64,000 nucleotides of DNA from Heterohyrax brucei (lineage: Eukaryota > Chordata > Mammalia > Hyracoidea > Procaviidae). Made by a program: the position numbers and the translations under genes. Below, one piece after another: positions 45,913-56,690 of this stretch (positions are counted from its first letter, which is position 1; each line of letters begins with the position of its first letter). Under the pieces are notes generated by a model. It was not told the origin of the DNA, searched no databases, and was given only the letters and a program-made list of their open reading frames with translations. Location: the NCBI GenBank assembly GCA_028571685.1, contig CM053142.1, positions 131,556,796 to 131,620,795 of the forward strand. Reading direction: 5' to 3'.

Positions 45913-46347
45913 TGTTAGGGTCCGTGATTTTCAAGATGCGACGCTGTTACTTTAAAGGTTAAATTTTATTAAAAACTATGCCCAATAGGAAAAATACTGG
46001 TGCACCAGGGATGCACCCCAAGCTATACAGAGCAGGGGTCGACGACGAGCTTCCTCAGCACCCGGTATTTAAGTCGTGAGATTACAAAGCAGGGAGTGGG
46101 AACTGACCTTTACATTGATTGGTTAAGGCCACCCGGAATTCCTGTTAGTTGTAAAATGTGGTCAAGGTCTAGGGGTCACTTGTAAGGCTGTCCCCAGCCT
46201 TGTCTTTTGACAGATGTTTTGCAAGACAAAGGTGAGACTACTCTATGGTATTTTCTGCTGTTAAGTAGTTTCCTGGGGCTTTCTTTAATACCTTGAATTT
46301 TTACTGTGCCCCTCCTCAAAGGCTGTCATTTATGCCTCATCTCAACA
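45913..46347 (-). mobile_element. Solo LTR, ERV1-like family, copy A
   Basis: Starts TGTTAGGGTCCGTGATTTTC and ends CATCTCAACA. CTAG lies immediately on both sides (45909-45912 and 46348-46351), a 4-bp target duplication typical of gamma-like ERVs. The LTR is antisense: the polyadenylation signal appears as TTTATT near 45966. Confidence 0.9.
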
Positions 46348-46604
46348 CTAGCAACCTGGCTTCTAGTTGCTTATACTGTACCCTTTGAAATGCTTGTTCT
46401 AGTACCAAAAATAAAAAGATAATCTCTGACTCTCTTGGCCTTTTTACTGAGTACTTCCTCTGGTTTCCGGATTTAACTGAAATGTGAATTTCTCTGGGAA
46501 CTCTGTGTCCCTTGCAGTCCTCTCAAGCAGAGGCCCCTTGTTCTTGCACACAGGCTCTCTCTGATGGCTGGAGGTTCTTCCTTCTGCTCTTTGCTTCTTC
46601 TACC
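46348..46604. other. Spacer between two LTRs
   Basis: No element or gene recognised. Confidence 0.35.
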
Positions 46605-47107
46605 TGTTGAGGGGAGGGTGGCCTGAAATAGAGGCAGAGACACACCAGTCCAAGGATCTAGGGAAGTTTATTGGAAGAGAAAGAGAGTGGGGTCTGAGCC
46701 AAGTGGATCAGCCCTCCCCTCCCCAGTAGGGCAGGTTTTTCATAGTTTTAAAGTTTCAGCGAGGTAGTGTGGGGTGAGGGGATTTAAGGTTTGATAAGGA
46801 AAGAAAGCAGGGCAGCAAGAAGTCCTGGTCAGGGGACTTATGGTCTGAAAAAGGAAGAAGTGTTGATTAGGAGGGGAAGGGCTAAGTTTTGTTTATGATC
46901 AGGATTTTGATAAGAGCTTTTAATTAGGATGGTGGGGAAGATAGGCTTAAAGTTATTTATGGTTATACTGGTGGGACCTAGTAGGCTGTTTTCACTGAGG
47001 CAGGTCTGATCATTGGATAAGACGACCTCCCTGAAGGACAGAGTCCTCTCAATGACCCCCCTGAATTTCAGGGACAGAGTTCCCTCACTGCCCACTGATC
47101 TCTCACA
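46605..47107 (-). mobile_element. Solo LTR, second ERV family, antisense copy
   Basis: Starts TGTTGAGGGGAGGGTGGCCT. The reverse complement matches 22341-22837 in order ('gtttgataaggaaagaaagc', 'catagttttaaagtttcagc', 'gtttattggaagagaaagag'). The right end near CTGATCTCTCACA is approximate, and no clear target duplication is visible. Confidence 0.75.
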
Positions 47108-47160
47108 TTCTTTCAGAAACTCTTTCCTTTCTAAAAATGTATGCTAATCGGCTTCCCATC

Positions 47161-47890
47161 TTTATTAGTTTCCTGTTGCTGCTGGAACATATTACCATAA
47201 ACTCAGAGGCTTAAAATAACAGAAACTGATTATCTAACAGCCCTGGAGGTCAGAAGTCCAAAAGGGATTTTACTGGGCTAAAAAATATGTCCCCAGTCTG
47301 CACTATCAAAAAGTTGGCAGTTTGAACCCACCCAGTGGCACTGTGAAAGAAAAGTCCTGGCAATCTACTCCCATAAAAATCACGGCCATGACAACCCTAC
47401 GGAAGGTGGTCCAGCTCTGAAGCACACGGGTCTCCACAAGTTGAAATTGGCTTGATGGGAGCAAGCGTGGTTTTCTTCCTCTTTTCTTTCTTTGGTGAGT
47501 TAAAATCAAGATGTTGGCAGGGCTGTGTTCCTTTCAGAGGCTGTATAGGGGAATGGTTCCTGGACCGTTCCAGCTTCCAGAGGTTGCTTTCAGTCTTCAC
47601 TTAGTGACTTCTTCCTTCATCCTTAGAGTCGGCAGTCACATTCTTTGACCTCTGCGTCTGCCCTCATATTTCCTTCTCCAGCAGCTCTGCCTCCCATCTT
47701 CCATAAAAGGTGGACCTTATGACTCCAGTGGCCCCACTCAGATAATTCAAAATACTCTCCCTGTGTCAAAATCCTTGACTTCATCACATCTGCAAAATCT
47801 TTCTTGCCAGGCAAGGCAGCATATCCACAAGCTCCAGGGATTAGGACGTGGGTACTTTTGTGGGGATCTTTATTATTTTGCCTACAACAC
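47161..47890 (-). mobile_element. MLT1-like LTR, antisense, split by a SINE
   Basis: 'agtttcctgttgctgctgga', 'cataaactcagaggcttaaa', 'ccctggaggtcagaagtcca', resuming at about 47495 with 'aatcaagatgttggcagggc', 'gacttcttccttcatcctta', 'ggattaggacgtgggtactt' and 'attattttgcctacaacac'. Standard MaLR-class order. Confidence 0.8.
47288..47490 (+). mobile_element. AfroSINE (long type) inserted in the LTR
   Basis: 'gcactatcaaaaagttggca', 'gtttgaacccacccagtggc', 'cctggcaatctactcccata' and 'ttgaaattggcttgatggga'. The head is truncated. Confidence 0.75.
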
Positions 47891-48060
47891 CACCCCTCTG
47901 CCCAATGCTACATCTCCTGTCTGTAGAAAATCCAGCTATTTCCCTTGGATTTGGGCTCCGTGCAGAGATCTCTTTCTGTGATCCCATTATTCTTGATAAT
48001 GTCTAATCTGATCTTTTGATTCCTCAACCTCTGTATGTCCTTCAATTTACCCTGTTGTCT

Positions 48061-48660
48061 GTGAGATGCTGTCAGGTCAGATGTGACTCATAGCAACTGT
48101 CATCGATTCAATTGTGTTTCCCCCAAAATGTGTGTGGCTGTTTGGGCCATGACTCCCAGTATTGTGTGATATTACTTTATTCTGTAAACTCTGCCCCGAT
48201 TATGTTAATAAGGGAAGGTGGGCAGCAGTTGTGTTGGTGTGGCAGAACTCAATGTGTAAGATCATTTTGTGCCCTGAGGCAGTCTCTTTGGATAAAAGCA
48301 AAGAAGCTAGCAGAGAGAATTGGGGACCACAAGCCATCAAGAAAGCAGTGCCAGGAGTTAAGCGTGTCCTTTGGAAAGACCTGGGTCTCTGTGCCTCTGA
48401 AACTTCTGATATAGGGGAAGATTAACAAGGACCTTTCTCCTCAGCCAGCAGAGAAAGCCTTCCCCTGGAGCTGACACCCTGAATTTGTACCTTTAGCCTT
48501 CTGAACTGTGACAGAATATTCTCTTTTTAAAGCCATTCACTTGTGGCCATTCTGTTAAAGCAACATTAGGTAACTAAGACAGCAACCCTATGTACAAACA
48601 GAAGGAAACACTGCCTGTCCTGTGCCATCCTGCTCTTTGACCTCACGAATGCCTCTGCTC
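48061..48660 (-). mobile_element. RTE 3'-tail fragment split by an LTR
   Basis: 'gatgctgtcaggtcagatgt' and 'gactcatagcaac' before the LTR continue after it as 'cctatgtacaaacagaagga' and 'ctgtcctgtgccatcctgct', the antisense RTE tail. Confidence 0.7.
48098..48581 (+). mobile_element. MaLR-like solo LTR
   Basis: Starts TGTCATCGATTCAATTGTGT and ends TTAGGTAACTAAGACA. GCAAC lies at 48093-48097 and 48582-48586, a perfect 5-bp duplication. About 484 bp. Confidence 0.9.
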
Positions 48661-49369
48661 TCTAAATAGCAGCCTATCAACCCGTATCCATTCTCTCTGG
48701 TAAATTCCTTCAGTGACATGTTTTTTAGCAACTCGATTTCCTTCACCTCGTTAGTTCCCTTTCTCAGCTCACCCAGGTCCTGGGGGAATCAGACTGGTAG
48801 CTCTGTCCTCCCTAAGCCCAGCCTTCAGAGCAGTGTAGGGGAGAAGGCTCTCACTGCATTGTCTCGTACCAGACAAGCTCAGGTCCTCAAACCTGCTCGA
48901 CAGTGTTTTCTCTTGTCTCTGGCAAGCTTTCTCTGGCCAACTCCATGGTGGATATTCTACAATATGCTTTCCCACAAACCTCTCACAAACTTCTGTAGCC
49001 CTCACCCTTAGCAGATGATGTTTTCTATGAATTTGAAGACAGAGACCACACAAGTTATGATCCTCTTGCATTTGTAGCTGTATCTCAAATACATCTCTTC
49101 TTATCTCCTTTCTGTTAGTTCAGAGGCAAAAGGATGCGTCCTCCTTTCTAAGGCCAAGACCTTCCCATGTGCTGAATCCCGTCTTTATCTGTCCACTCCT
49201 CTTTCTGCTATCATTAGCCTCCTTCTGTCCATTCTTCTTTTTGTAAGCATGCTCGAGGGTTTTCAGCCTGATAACAATCCTTCTCTTTACACTCAGCTAC
49301 TCATAAAATTACTCATTCCTTCTGTCTCTTGTCCTTTATAGTTAATTTGCAGGATAAATTACAGGGTAT
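48661..49369. other. Single-copy sequence, nothing recognised
   Basis: Pyrimidine-rich on the plus strand. Frames of about 100 codons overlap on both strands without family signal. Confidence 0.4.
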
Positions 49370-49839
49370 TGTTAGGGTCTGGATTTCAAGACACAACACA
49401 GTTTCTCTTTAAAAGTTAAATTTTATTAAAAATGTGCCCAATAGGAAAAAAAGGAACTGGTGCACCGGGGACGCACTCCAAACCACACAGAGCAGGAAGC
49501 AACCCCAGGCTTCCTTAGCACGCAGTATTTAAGTTGTAAAACCGCAAAGTAGGGTAGGGGAGCTCGTTTTTGCATTGATTGGTTGAGGCCATATGGAATT
49601 TCTGCAAGTTACAAAATGGATGTTTCAATAGCTTATGGTTAGGGTTGGCTCCAAGGGTTATTTGTAAGGCTGTCTCCAGGCTTTGTCTTTTGCAAGATAA
49701 AGGTGAAACTACTCTAGGCTATTTCCTGCTATTTTCTGCTAAGTTATTTCCTGGAGACTTCTACTCTGAATTTTCACTGCCCTTTTCCCAAGATGGAATC
49801 TGAGGTTCAAAATGGAGTTACTTGCGTTTCATTTCAACA
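49370..49839 (-). mobile_element. Solo LTR, ERV1-like family, copy B
   Basis: Starts TGTTAGGGTCTGGATTTCAA and ends GCGTTTCATTTCAACA. GTAT lies at 49366-49369 and 49840-49843, a 4-bp target duplication. The internal order matches copy A ('aaattttattaaaaatgtgc', 'agcacgcagtatttaagttg'). Confidence 0.9.
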
Positions 49840-50771
49840 GTATCACCACAGCTGAAAATAAATTACTCTTTCAGAATGAAATGATGAAAAAGAAAATTTT
49901 CAGGGGTGAAATCAACCATCTCTAGAGGAATCTGGAAATGGGAGTAGATACAAGTTTGAGGGCTTAAACATTATACAATAAATTGGAAGCTGGAGATGTT
50001 CTCTTTTTAAAAACTATAGAAAATTGGGTGCAATCACACCAAACATGCAGGTGTAAATACTGGGATGTGAAGTTCAAGCTTTATCAGCTTTATCAGTTTT
50101 ACAGTAAATTAGCCCCTGCCCAGTGCTGATGTGGGAACATGTCAGTGATTGAGAATGTCATTGAGAAAGTGTGTATCTAGTAGTTGCATCAGGCTGTCTG
50201 AGAAAAGTACTTCCCAGAGGGTGGTGTGTATGTCCCCGGTAGTGTTCAAAAAGATTTTGGGGAATAACAGTCAAATCTCTTTTAGGGGCTATGGGATATT
50301 GGTTTTTCCCTTTAATGTTAGAATACAAAATTTTCTTTAAAAATAAATAGTTCTATTAATTTGTAAGTTAATTTTCCAAAATTAAGCTAAATTGCTGGAG
50401 GTATATAGATAAGAAAAAAACTCATAAAGGTAGTACAAGAATGATCATGTTTGGAGAACACCAGGCTGAAGGGAAGGAGTTGATTTCTCTAAAACTCCAG
50501 GTGAATAAAATTTGATGAATCCATTGTCACTCCAGCAAAAAGCAACCATGGCCCACGACCACAAACATCTGACTGTAGTAACGGATGTGGTCCACAGTGG
50601 AGATGGAAGCACAGCACAGCAGCACATCACAAATTGATGGCACCAGTCATATTATCTAGATGATTCTTCTTGCTCAGAGTTCAATCTTCCTGGCAAAATT
50701 TTTTAGGCTTCACCTATTAGTTATCATGTTCTAATAGCAAACAATAGGCAATTGGCTTGCTTAGAAGTATA
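49840..50771. other. Single-copy sequence, nothing recognised
   Basis: No supported repeat or gene. Confidence 0.4.
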
Positions 50772-51140
50772 TTGTTGTTGTTGCATGCTGTTGTGTCTAT
50801 TCTGAGCCATAGCAACCCCATATAACAGAACAGAACAACTCTGTAGAGTTTTCTTGACTATCTTCTTTGCAGAGATCCCTGACGGTATTGTGGTTGAGAG
50901 CTTGGTCAGCAGTTTGAAATGGCCGTCCACTCCTTGGAAACTCTATGAAGCAGTTCGACTCTGTCTTACAGGGTCAGGATGAATCAGAATAGACTTGACA
51001 GCAACTGGTTTGGCCTCAGGTACTCTATACAGGAACAGATTGTCAAGTGTTTCCCCAGTAGAGCTGCTGGGTAGGTTTGAACTGCCAATATTTGTCTTAG
51101 CAGCCAAGTGCTTAACCAATGTGCCATCAGACTCCTCCTG
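50772..51140 (-). mobile_element. AfroSINE-related copy, split by another SINE
   Basis: 'catgctgttgtgtctattct', 'actctgtagagttttcttga' and 'ctatcttctttgcag' precede the insertion. 'gaacagattgtcaagtgttt', 'agagctgctgggtaggtttg' and 'agccaagtgcttaaccaatg' follow it, all in antisense order. Confidence 0.75.
50876..51015 (+). mobile_element. AfroSINE (short type) inserted in another SINE
   Basis: 'atccctgacggtattgtggt' head, 'ccgtccactccttggaaact', 'ttcgactctgtcttacaggg' and 'gacttgacagcaactggttt' tail. Confidence 0.8.
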
Positions 51141-51634
51141 ATAGCTTTATAATTCACTCTGTGTAAGTTAATGAATCAGCATTCCGGTTTTTATGCTTAA
51201 ACTCATGGGAGCTTGGACATTGTACTGGCAGCTCTGAGTTTGCAAGACCTTGGCTGGAGGTGAATTTGCCAAGGTGGCATTGCCTTGTACACTTGTGTAT
51301 GTGGCCAGTCTTCCTTCCTCAGGTTCCTTCGGACGTTGTTGTATGGCTTTACACCAAACCACAGCCTCATTTTCTCCTCAGCATTTTGCAGTCTTCTCTG
51401 GTCCTGCTGTTCTACGGAGATAGCTCTCGGGAAGTGATCTGCTAATTGTCTGACGTGGGCTTAGTTTCAGGTCTCATTCTCATTGACCTCTCTTATCTCT
51501 GGATGCTTCTGAGCATTGATGTCTTCCTTCTGGCTTCCAAGACACTGCTTTTTCTTGGTTCTCTGTCAACTTTTTGATTAACTCTATTTCCTGGACAGAC
51601 CTACTTCTGTTTGACCCATAGATGTCTCTATGGT
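51141..51634. other. Single-copy sequence, nothing recognised
   Basis: No supported feature. Confidence 0.35.
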
Positions 51635-51800
51635 AGAGAGCAAAGAGCAGGACTCTGGTGTCTGATCATCTGGGTTCAAATCTACTCATTAGCTGTCTGA
51701 ACTTGTGCAAAGTATTGAGCATCTCTGAGCCTCAGATTATTCATTTTAAAGCATAAAGATAGTAAAAAGAGTTGACATATGAGAAACAGTAGTAATAACT
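51635..51800 (+). mobile_element. MIR
   Basis: 'atggtagagagcaaagagca', 'ggactctggtgtctgatcat', 'tgggttcaaatctactcatt', 'gctgtctgaacttgtgcaaa' and 'gagcctcagattattcattt' give the full MIR core order. Confidence 0.85.
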
Positions 51801-51841
51801 GTTTTGTTTCCTCAGACACAGCTACAGCTTAAATTACCTTA

Positions 51842-52005
51842 CCAAAACCAAACTCACTGCTGTAGAGTCAATACTGACTCATAATAATCCTATAGGACAG
51901 AGCAGAACTGCCCGATATAATTTCCAAGGAGTACCTGGTTCATTTGAACTGCTGACCCGTTGGTAAGCAGCTGTAGCACTTAACTATTGTGCTACCAGTG
52001 TTTCC
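51842..52005 (-). mobile_element. AfroSINE (short type) with 12-bp target duplication
   Basis: 'gctgtagagtcaatactgac', 'atcctataggacagagcaga' and 'gtagcacttaactattgtgc', antisense. TAAATTACCTTA occurs at 51830-51841 and 52006-52017. Confidence 0.9.
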
Positions 52006-52069
52006 TAAATTACCTTATAAAATAATAAAATGAGTTGTTCCATCTTTAAAATCACTCCTAAGCTTCAAA

Positions 52070-53000
52070 TCGTTATTACAACTGCCTGTTGACGTCTCCT
52101 TAAGCTTCCTCACACTGGCTATGTCTAAAACTGAACTCATCAACACGCTTCCATCCACCATACCCCCTCCTCTCTGGGCATTTTTACTATTATTCCTTAA
52201 TGGTTAATAGTGTTATAATTCACCCAGTCATTTGAGCCAATAACTTGGAGGTAATTCTCATATCACACCTCTTCTATACGGCTTTCTTCTTGGGCCACTA
52301 AACAGAGAATTCTCTCCCAAGTGTGATTCCCTCTTCAGGCCCCCTCTGTGGTGCTTATTTCAGACCCCTGCTGGGCTTCTGCAAATGCTTCCTGAAAGTT
52401 CCTTATTCATTCTGATTCACCTTCTGCAATGTTATGAGTGTTTTATCTTAAAAAAAAAAAGTCTGCTATGAATCCTCTACTTACTAGTTGCTGCACAATC
52501 AACTGTAGGCCTTTCAGTTCTGATTACAATTTGTTGCCTCACACTCTCCCACCCCCACCCCCCCACCCTACCTCCTGCTCTACCACTTGCTATTGAGTCA
52601 GTTCTGACATACGGTGACGACATACGTGTCAGAGAAGATCTGTGCTCCACAGAGCTTTTAAGGTTGGATTTTTCAGATCAGCCAGGCCTTTCTTCTGAGG
52701 CACCTCTGGATAGACTTCAACCACCAACCTTTTGGTTGAGAGCTGAGTGCTCGACTATTACCCCCTGTACCCAGGCCTTGATAAATGCCTGGCTGCTTTT
52801 CAATGTCCTGTGCACTCCTCTGATCCTTCTGTTCCCTCAGCCCAGAATGCCTCTTCTGGCAAACTCCTATGCAGCTTCAGTGCTTGCCTCAAAATCCTTT
52901 CTTTGTGTCATCTCCTCTGGAAATGCTAATGATAGCACTATCTGCAACATGTATTTATTTTTCATCGTTTGACTTTTTGTGTCTCAGTAGAATGTGGTTT
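52070..53000 (+). mobile_element. L2 LINE 3' region, split by a SINE
   Basis: 'ggctatgtctaaaactgaac', 'ccaataacttggaggtaatt' and later 'tctgttccctcagcccagaa', 'gcttcagtgcttgcctcaaa' and 'atcctttctttgtgtcatct' are the L2 ORF end and 3' UTR in sense order. Confidence 0.75.
52573..52765 (-). mobile_element. AfroSINE (long type) inserted in L2
   Basis: 'gctattgagtcagttctgac', 'agatctgtgctccacagagc', 'cctttcttctgaggcacctc' and 'aaccaccaaccttttggttg', antisense. Preceded by C-rich simple sequence (CCCACCCCCACC near 52550). Confidence 0.8.
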
Positions 53001-53799
53001 ATAATACAAATCCATTTGCTTTCTCAAAAACATGCCAACTCCACATATTGCAAGGCTGATAAAACCCATTTAACTTAAGAAGTAGCTAATGTCACCTTTT
53101 TCAAGGGGCTCCGTGATATGCACTGTTGATAATGAGAGACCTGGACCCCTGTGGGAATTGACTCAGAAATGCGTTTTTATTCCGCAGTACCACAAACCTG
53201 CTCTAGAGGTTATTGCACAGAGAGGAAAAGCAGAGAAAGCAGGTGGGAAATGTGGAGCAACCTTTTGTCTATTAGCCGTGAGAGATGATGCTGAAAAGGC
53301 TGCCCGATGTGTGAGCTGAATTAGTTTGAAATAAACACTTTCAGCTTTCTCCTGTGAGCATTCCTCCTTCCTTTGCTAGAATCAAAAATATATCATAGGA
53401 ACAAACAAGATGATATATATTGAGTCAGTTAAGGTGCTTCAGAAGAAAAAGGTAGGTAACAAGCATATGACCACTGAGACGTGGATTAGAGAACTGTCAC
53501 TCTGCGTTTCATGGGGCTGATGGTTATGTAAATAATTTCATGAAATTTGTAGGTAGACAAAATGACCAGGTAGCTAAATACAGAAATCATTATGTTTAAC
53601 TAGTGCTTTTAACTTTACAAAATATCACCTTGTGATGTACGTATCCAGGAGAACTTACATAAGGAGAACTTACATAAGTGGAGTTCCGTGTTACAATAAA
53701 TTAAAATGTAAAGCAAGGCTACCCTGACACATATTTAATAACACGCATCACTATGATGGTGCTTGAAAACTAAGAATAAGCAGGACACAGTAGCATTGC
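53001..53799. other. Single-copy sequence with a 15-bp tandem duplication
   Basis: AGGAGAACTTACATA is repeated head to tail at 53647-53661 and 53662-53676. No gene supported. Confidence 0.5.
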
Positions 53800-53896
53800 C
53801 CCACAGTGTTTGCAAGAAGAGGCTGGTAGCTTTGAACTGCCAGGCTTTCTGGTTTGCAGCCTGAGCTCTTAACCACTGCACCACCAGGGCTCCTTT
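53800..53896 (-). mobile_element. AfroSINE head-side fragment
   Basis: 'tagctttgaactgccaggct', 'gagctcttaaccactgcacc' and 'accagggctcct', antisense. It abuts the Tigger end. Confidence 0.7.
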
Positions 53897-53901
53897 CTTT
53901 G

Positions 53902-54927
53902 CAGTAATGCCCCCTTATCCATGGGGTTACATTCCAAGATCTCCCTGTGGGTGCCTAAAACTATGGACAGCGTGAAGTTTCCCATGTTTTGTGCCCTGGT
54001 GCCTCCTGTGCCCTTTTACTAATTTAGGCTCTACAGCACTGGGCATCAGCTTCCGGAGGAGCACAGTTCACCACAGTCAAAGGCTTGCTTTAGATAGTCT
54101 TTTTTCTCCTTTATCAATTTCCTCAACCCTACGGAAATGTGGCAGCAGCTTCTTCATCAACAGACACAGCCTCTCCAGTAATTTTTTTTTATGTTTTTCA
54201 ATCCAAACCTATTCCTGAATCTGTGTAACTATCCCTTTTTTGGAGTAGATGGCTTGGTGTCACTTGTTTTAGGAGATCCTTTGCTAAAGTCTTCATATAG
54301 GCTCAAAGCTTCCTGGTGCAACATGTTATCAGTCAGCTGAACCACGTTTTCTGTCTGTGCCTTGTACCCATAAAGGTAATGTCTTTTCCATCTTAACTAA
54401 CACGTGTCACACACTTTGGTCATAACTTCCACAGTTTGAGATACAACGGCAAAACTGACATAAGGATTCATTCACAGTAGAGGATTCATTCTTACTGTAA
54501 ATCTTAGCAACCTTAAGTTTTCTTTTTTCTTCTTATTAAGTTGAGAACTTTTGTCTTCTCCTTTATAGGAAACACTGTAAGGCTTCCCCGTGGTATTTAT
54601 GAAATGCCAGTATCACAACTCTTGTACTTCAGGGCAATTGTTAAACAGAATAGGGTTACTTGAACACAAGCACTGCAATACCAAGAGGTCGATCTGATAA
54701 CCTAGACCGCTACTAAGTGACTAACCCGTGGGTGGCACATACAGTGTGGACAGAGGGGTGATTCACATTCCTGGAGCGATGGGGCAGCAAGGCCTGAGAT
54801 TCCATCCTGCTACCCAGAATAGCATGCCATTTAAAACTTATCAACTATTTATTTCTGGAATTTTTCATTTAATATGTTCAGACCATGGTTGGCCATGGGT
54901 AACAAAAGTACAGATAAAGGACTGCTG
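53902..54927 (-). mobile_element. Tigger (pogo-type) DNA transposon remnant
   Basis: Left end CAGTAATGCCCCCTTATCC and right-end reverse complement CAGCAGTCCTTTATCTG form inverted termini. On the minus strand a frame near 54270-54390 reads MEKTLPLWVQGTDRKRG, then QEALSLYEDFSKGSPKTSDT, a Tigger transposase helix-turn-helix region. At 53990-54150 minus, ESVSVDEEAAATFPEGLRKL is seen in part, consistent with the same family. The catalytic core is missing, so the copy is dead. Confidence 0.85.
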
Positions 54928-55273
54928 TGGTACCTTATACGGTCTAATAAAGAATGTCTAGGTTCAGCTGTGAAGGAAATCAGTCAAACTGACTGAGCAG
55001 ACTCTTCTGCTGGGATCCTTCTGAGAAGAGTTTGAATTCCCGGAGCCTAATGCTCAAAGCAATAGATGGTTTCCTTGGACTAGTGGGGCCATCTGGCTGT
55101 GAATAGTATACAGACTGATATCTGGGACTTACTTGACTGCTCTTTCTGTTTGGAATCTCTCCATCTCTCTTCTGTGTCTGAGTAGGTACATCTCATACTT
55201 CTGATTTCATCTCAGCTATCATCTAAATCTACCACCACCTGTCCGTTCATTGTACGTGGTAACTTGAGTGCTG
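54928..55273. other. Single-copy sequence, nothing recognised
   Basis: No supported element. Confidence 0.35.
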
Positions 55274-55672
55274 CTGTGCTGCTGGAAGCTCTGCCCCTGG
55301 TATTTCCATTACTAGCAGGTTCACACGTGGTGGACAGATTTCAGCAGAGCTCCCGAACTAAGGCAGACTAAGAAGAAACACCTGGCAACCTACGCCTGAA
55401 AATTAGCCAACGAAAACCCTATGGATTACAACAGAACATTGTCCAACTCACTGGCTTTGGACATCAGGAAGGATCAATTGCTGGAGTAGGACATCATACT
55501 TGATGACATAGAGGGCCAGCAAGGGCAAGGGAGACCCTCGGGAGATGAACTGGCACAATAGCCACAACAATGGGCTTAAACGTGATGGTGATCCCAAAGA
55601 CAGCTTAGGACTGGGCAAACTTTTGTTCTGTTGTGCATAAGGTTGCCATGAACTGGAGTTGACTCAACAACA
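55274..55672 (+). mobile_element. RTE non-autonomous derivative
   Basis: 5' region ('gatttcagcagagctcccga', 'ggattacaacagaacattgt') joins at about 55460 to the 3' end ('ggacatcaggaaggatcaat', 'gggagaccctcgggagatga', 'ggttgccatgaactggagtt'). Nearly the whole ORF is missing. Confidence 0.8.
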
Positions 55673-55772
55673 GTTATCATCCAGCCGCATTTATTTAATC
55701 CTTATGGTATCCTCGTGAGGTAAGGGAAGAAGTCATGAAATTCTGAATCAGAATAGAACTTCCAACACATGT

Positions 55773-56204
55773 TGTTGAAATGAGGCATAAGTGACTTCAT
55801 TTTGAGGAAGGGCACAGTAAAACTTCAAGGTATTAAAGAAAGCCCCGGGAAACAATAGCAGAAAATACCATACAGTACTCTCACCTTTGTCTTACAAAAC
55901 ATTTGTCACAAGACAAAGCCTGGGGACAGCCATGCAAGTGACCCCTAGACCTTGACCACATTTTACAACTAATAGGAATTCCAGGTGGCCTTAACCAATC
56001 AATGTAAAGGTTAGTTCCCCCTCCCTGCTTTGTAATCTCACAATTTAAATACTGGGTGCTGAGGAAGCTTGGGGTCACCTCCTTACTCTGCATAGTTTGG
56101 AGTGCATCCCTGGTGCACCAGTCTTTTTCCTATTGGGCATATTTTTAATAAAATTTTACCTTTAAAGAAATTCTGGGTCGCATCTTGAAATCCGAACCGC
56201 AACA
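55773..56204 (+). mobile_element. Solo LTR, ERV1-like family, copy C
   Basis: Starts TGTTGAAATGAGGCATAAGT and ends CCGAACCGCAACA. Sense orientation, with AATAAA near 56147 and ATTTAAATACTGGG as the TATA region near 56044. Flanks ATGT and GTGT differ at one base. Reverse complement of copies A and B. Confidence 0.85.
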
Positions 56205-56690
56205 GTGTAACCTTATTTCTTTCTCTTCTACAGCTGCCTCTGGTTCTCAGGTAGAACGGAAGTCTGATGAACAGTCAAGATGGCCAGATCAGGAGGGGCG
56301 GAGGCACTGGCACAATCATAGTAGTCCAGTGAGGATGTAAATGACGTTATCCAGAGATTCAGATGACAGGAGGTGGCTAGGATGGCAGTCTGTTGGCTGG
56401 ACTGGAGAAGTCCTAACGGGTGGACCAGAACCACAATGAAGAGACCGGGAGATATGAATCATGTGTAGGTCCAATCAGGCTGGACTGAAAAAACCTCCCC
56501 AAAGACTCTGTATCAGAATGTCAGCCCCTAGTGGGGTAGGGGAGCACTGGGGTCCTAAGTTAGAAACCCCATTAAGTATCTAATTTTGGGGGAAGTGGGT
56601 ACAAGGTCAGTGCAGGGCCTCAAACAAGACTGACCAGATGCTGCCCAACCTGGTCTGAAAACTTGGAGCTCCTCAGTCTAGAATTTTCAT
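56205..56690. other. Unassigned sequence
   Basis: Purine-rich, possibly very old L2, but no order that I can defend. No gene. Confidence 0.35.

Noticed and set aside
45913-49839. Possible provirus bounded by two LTRs
   Set aside because: Each LTR has its own distinct 4-bp target duplication and the interior holds unrelated repeats.
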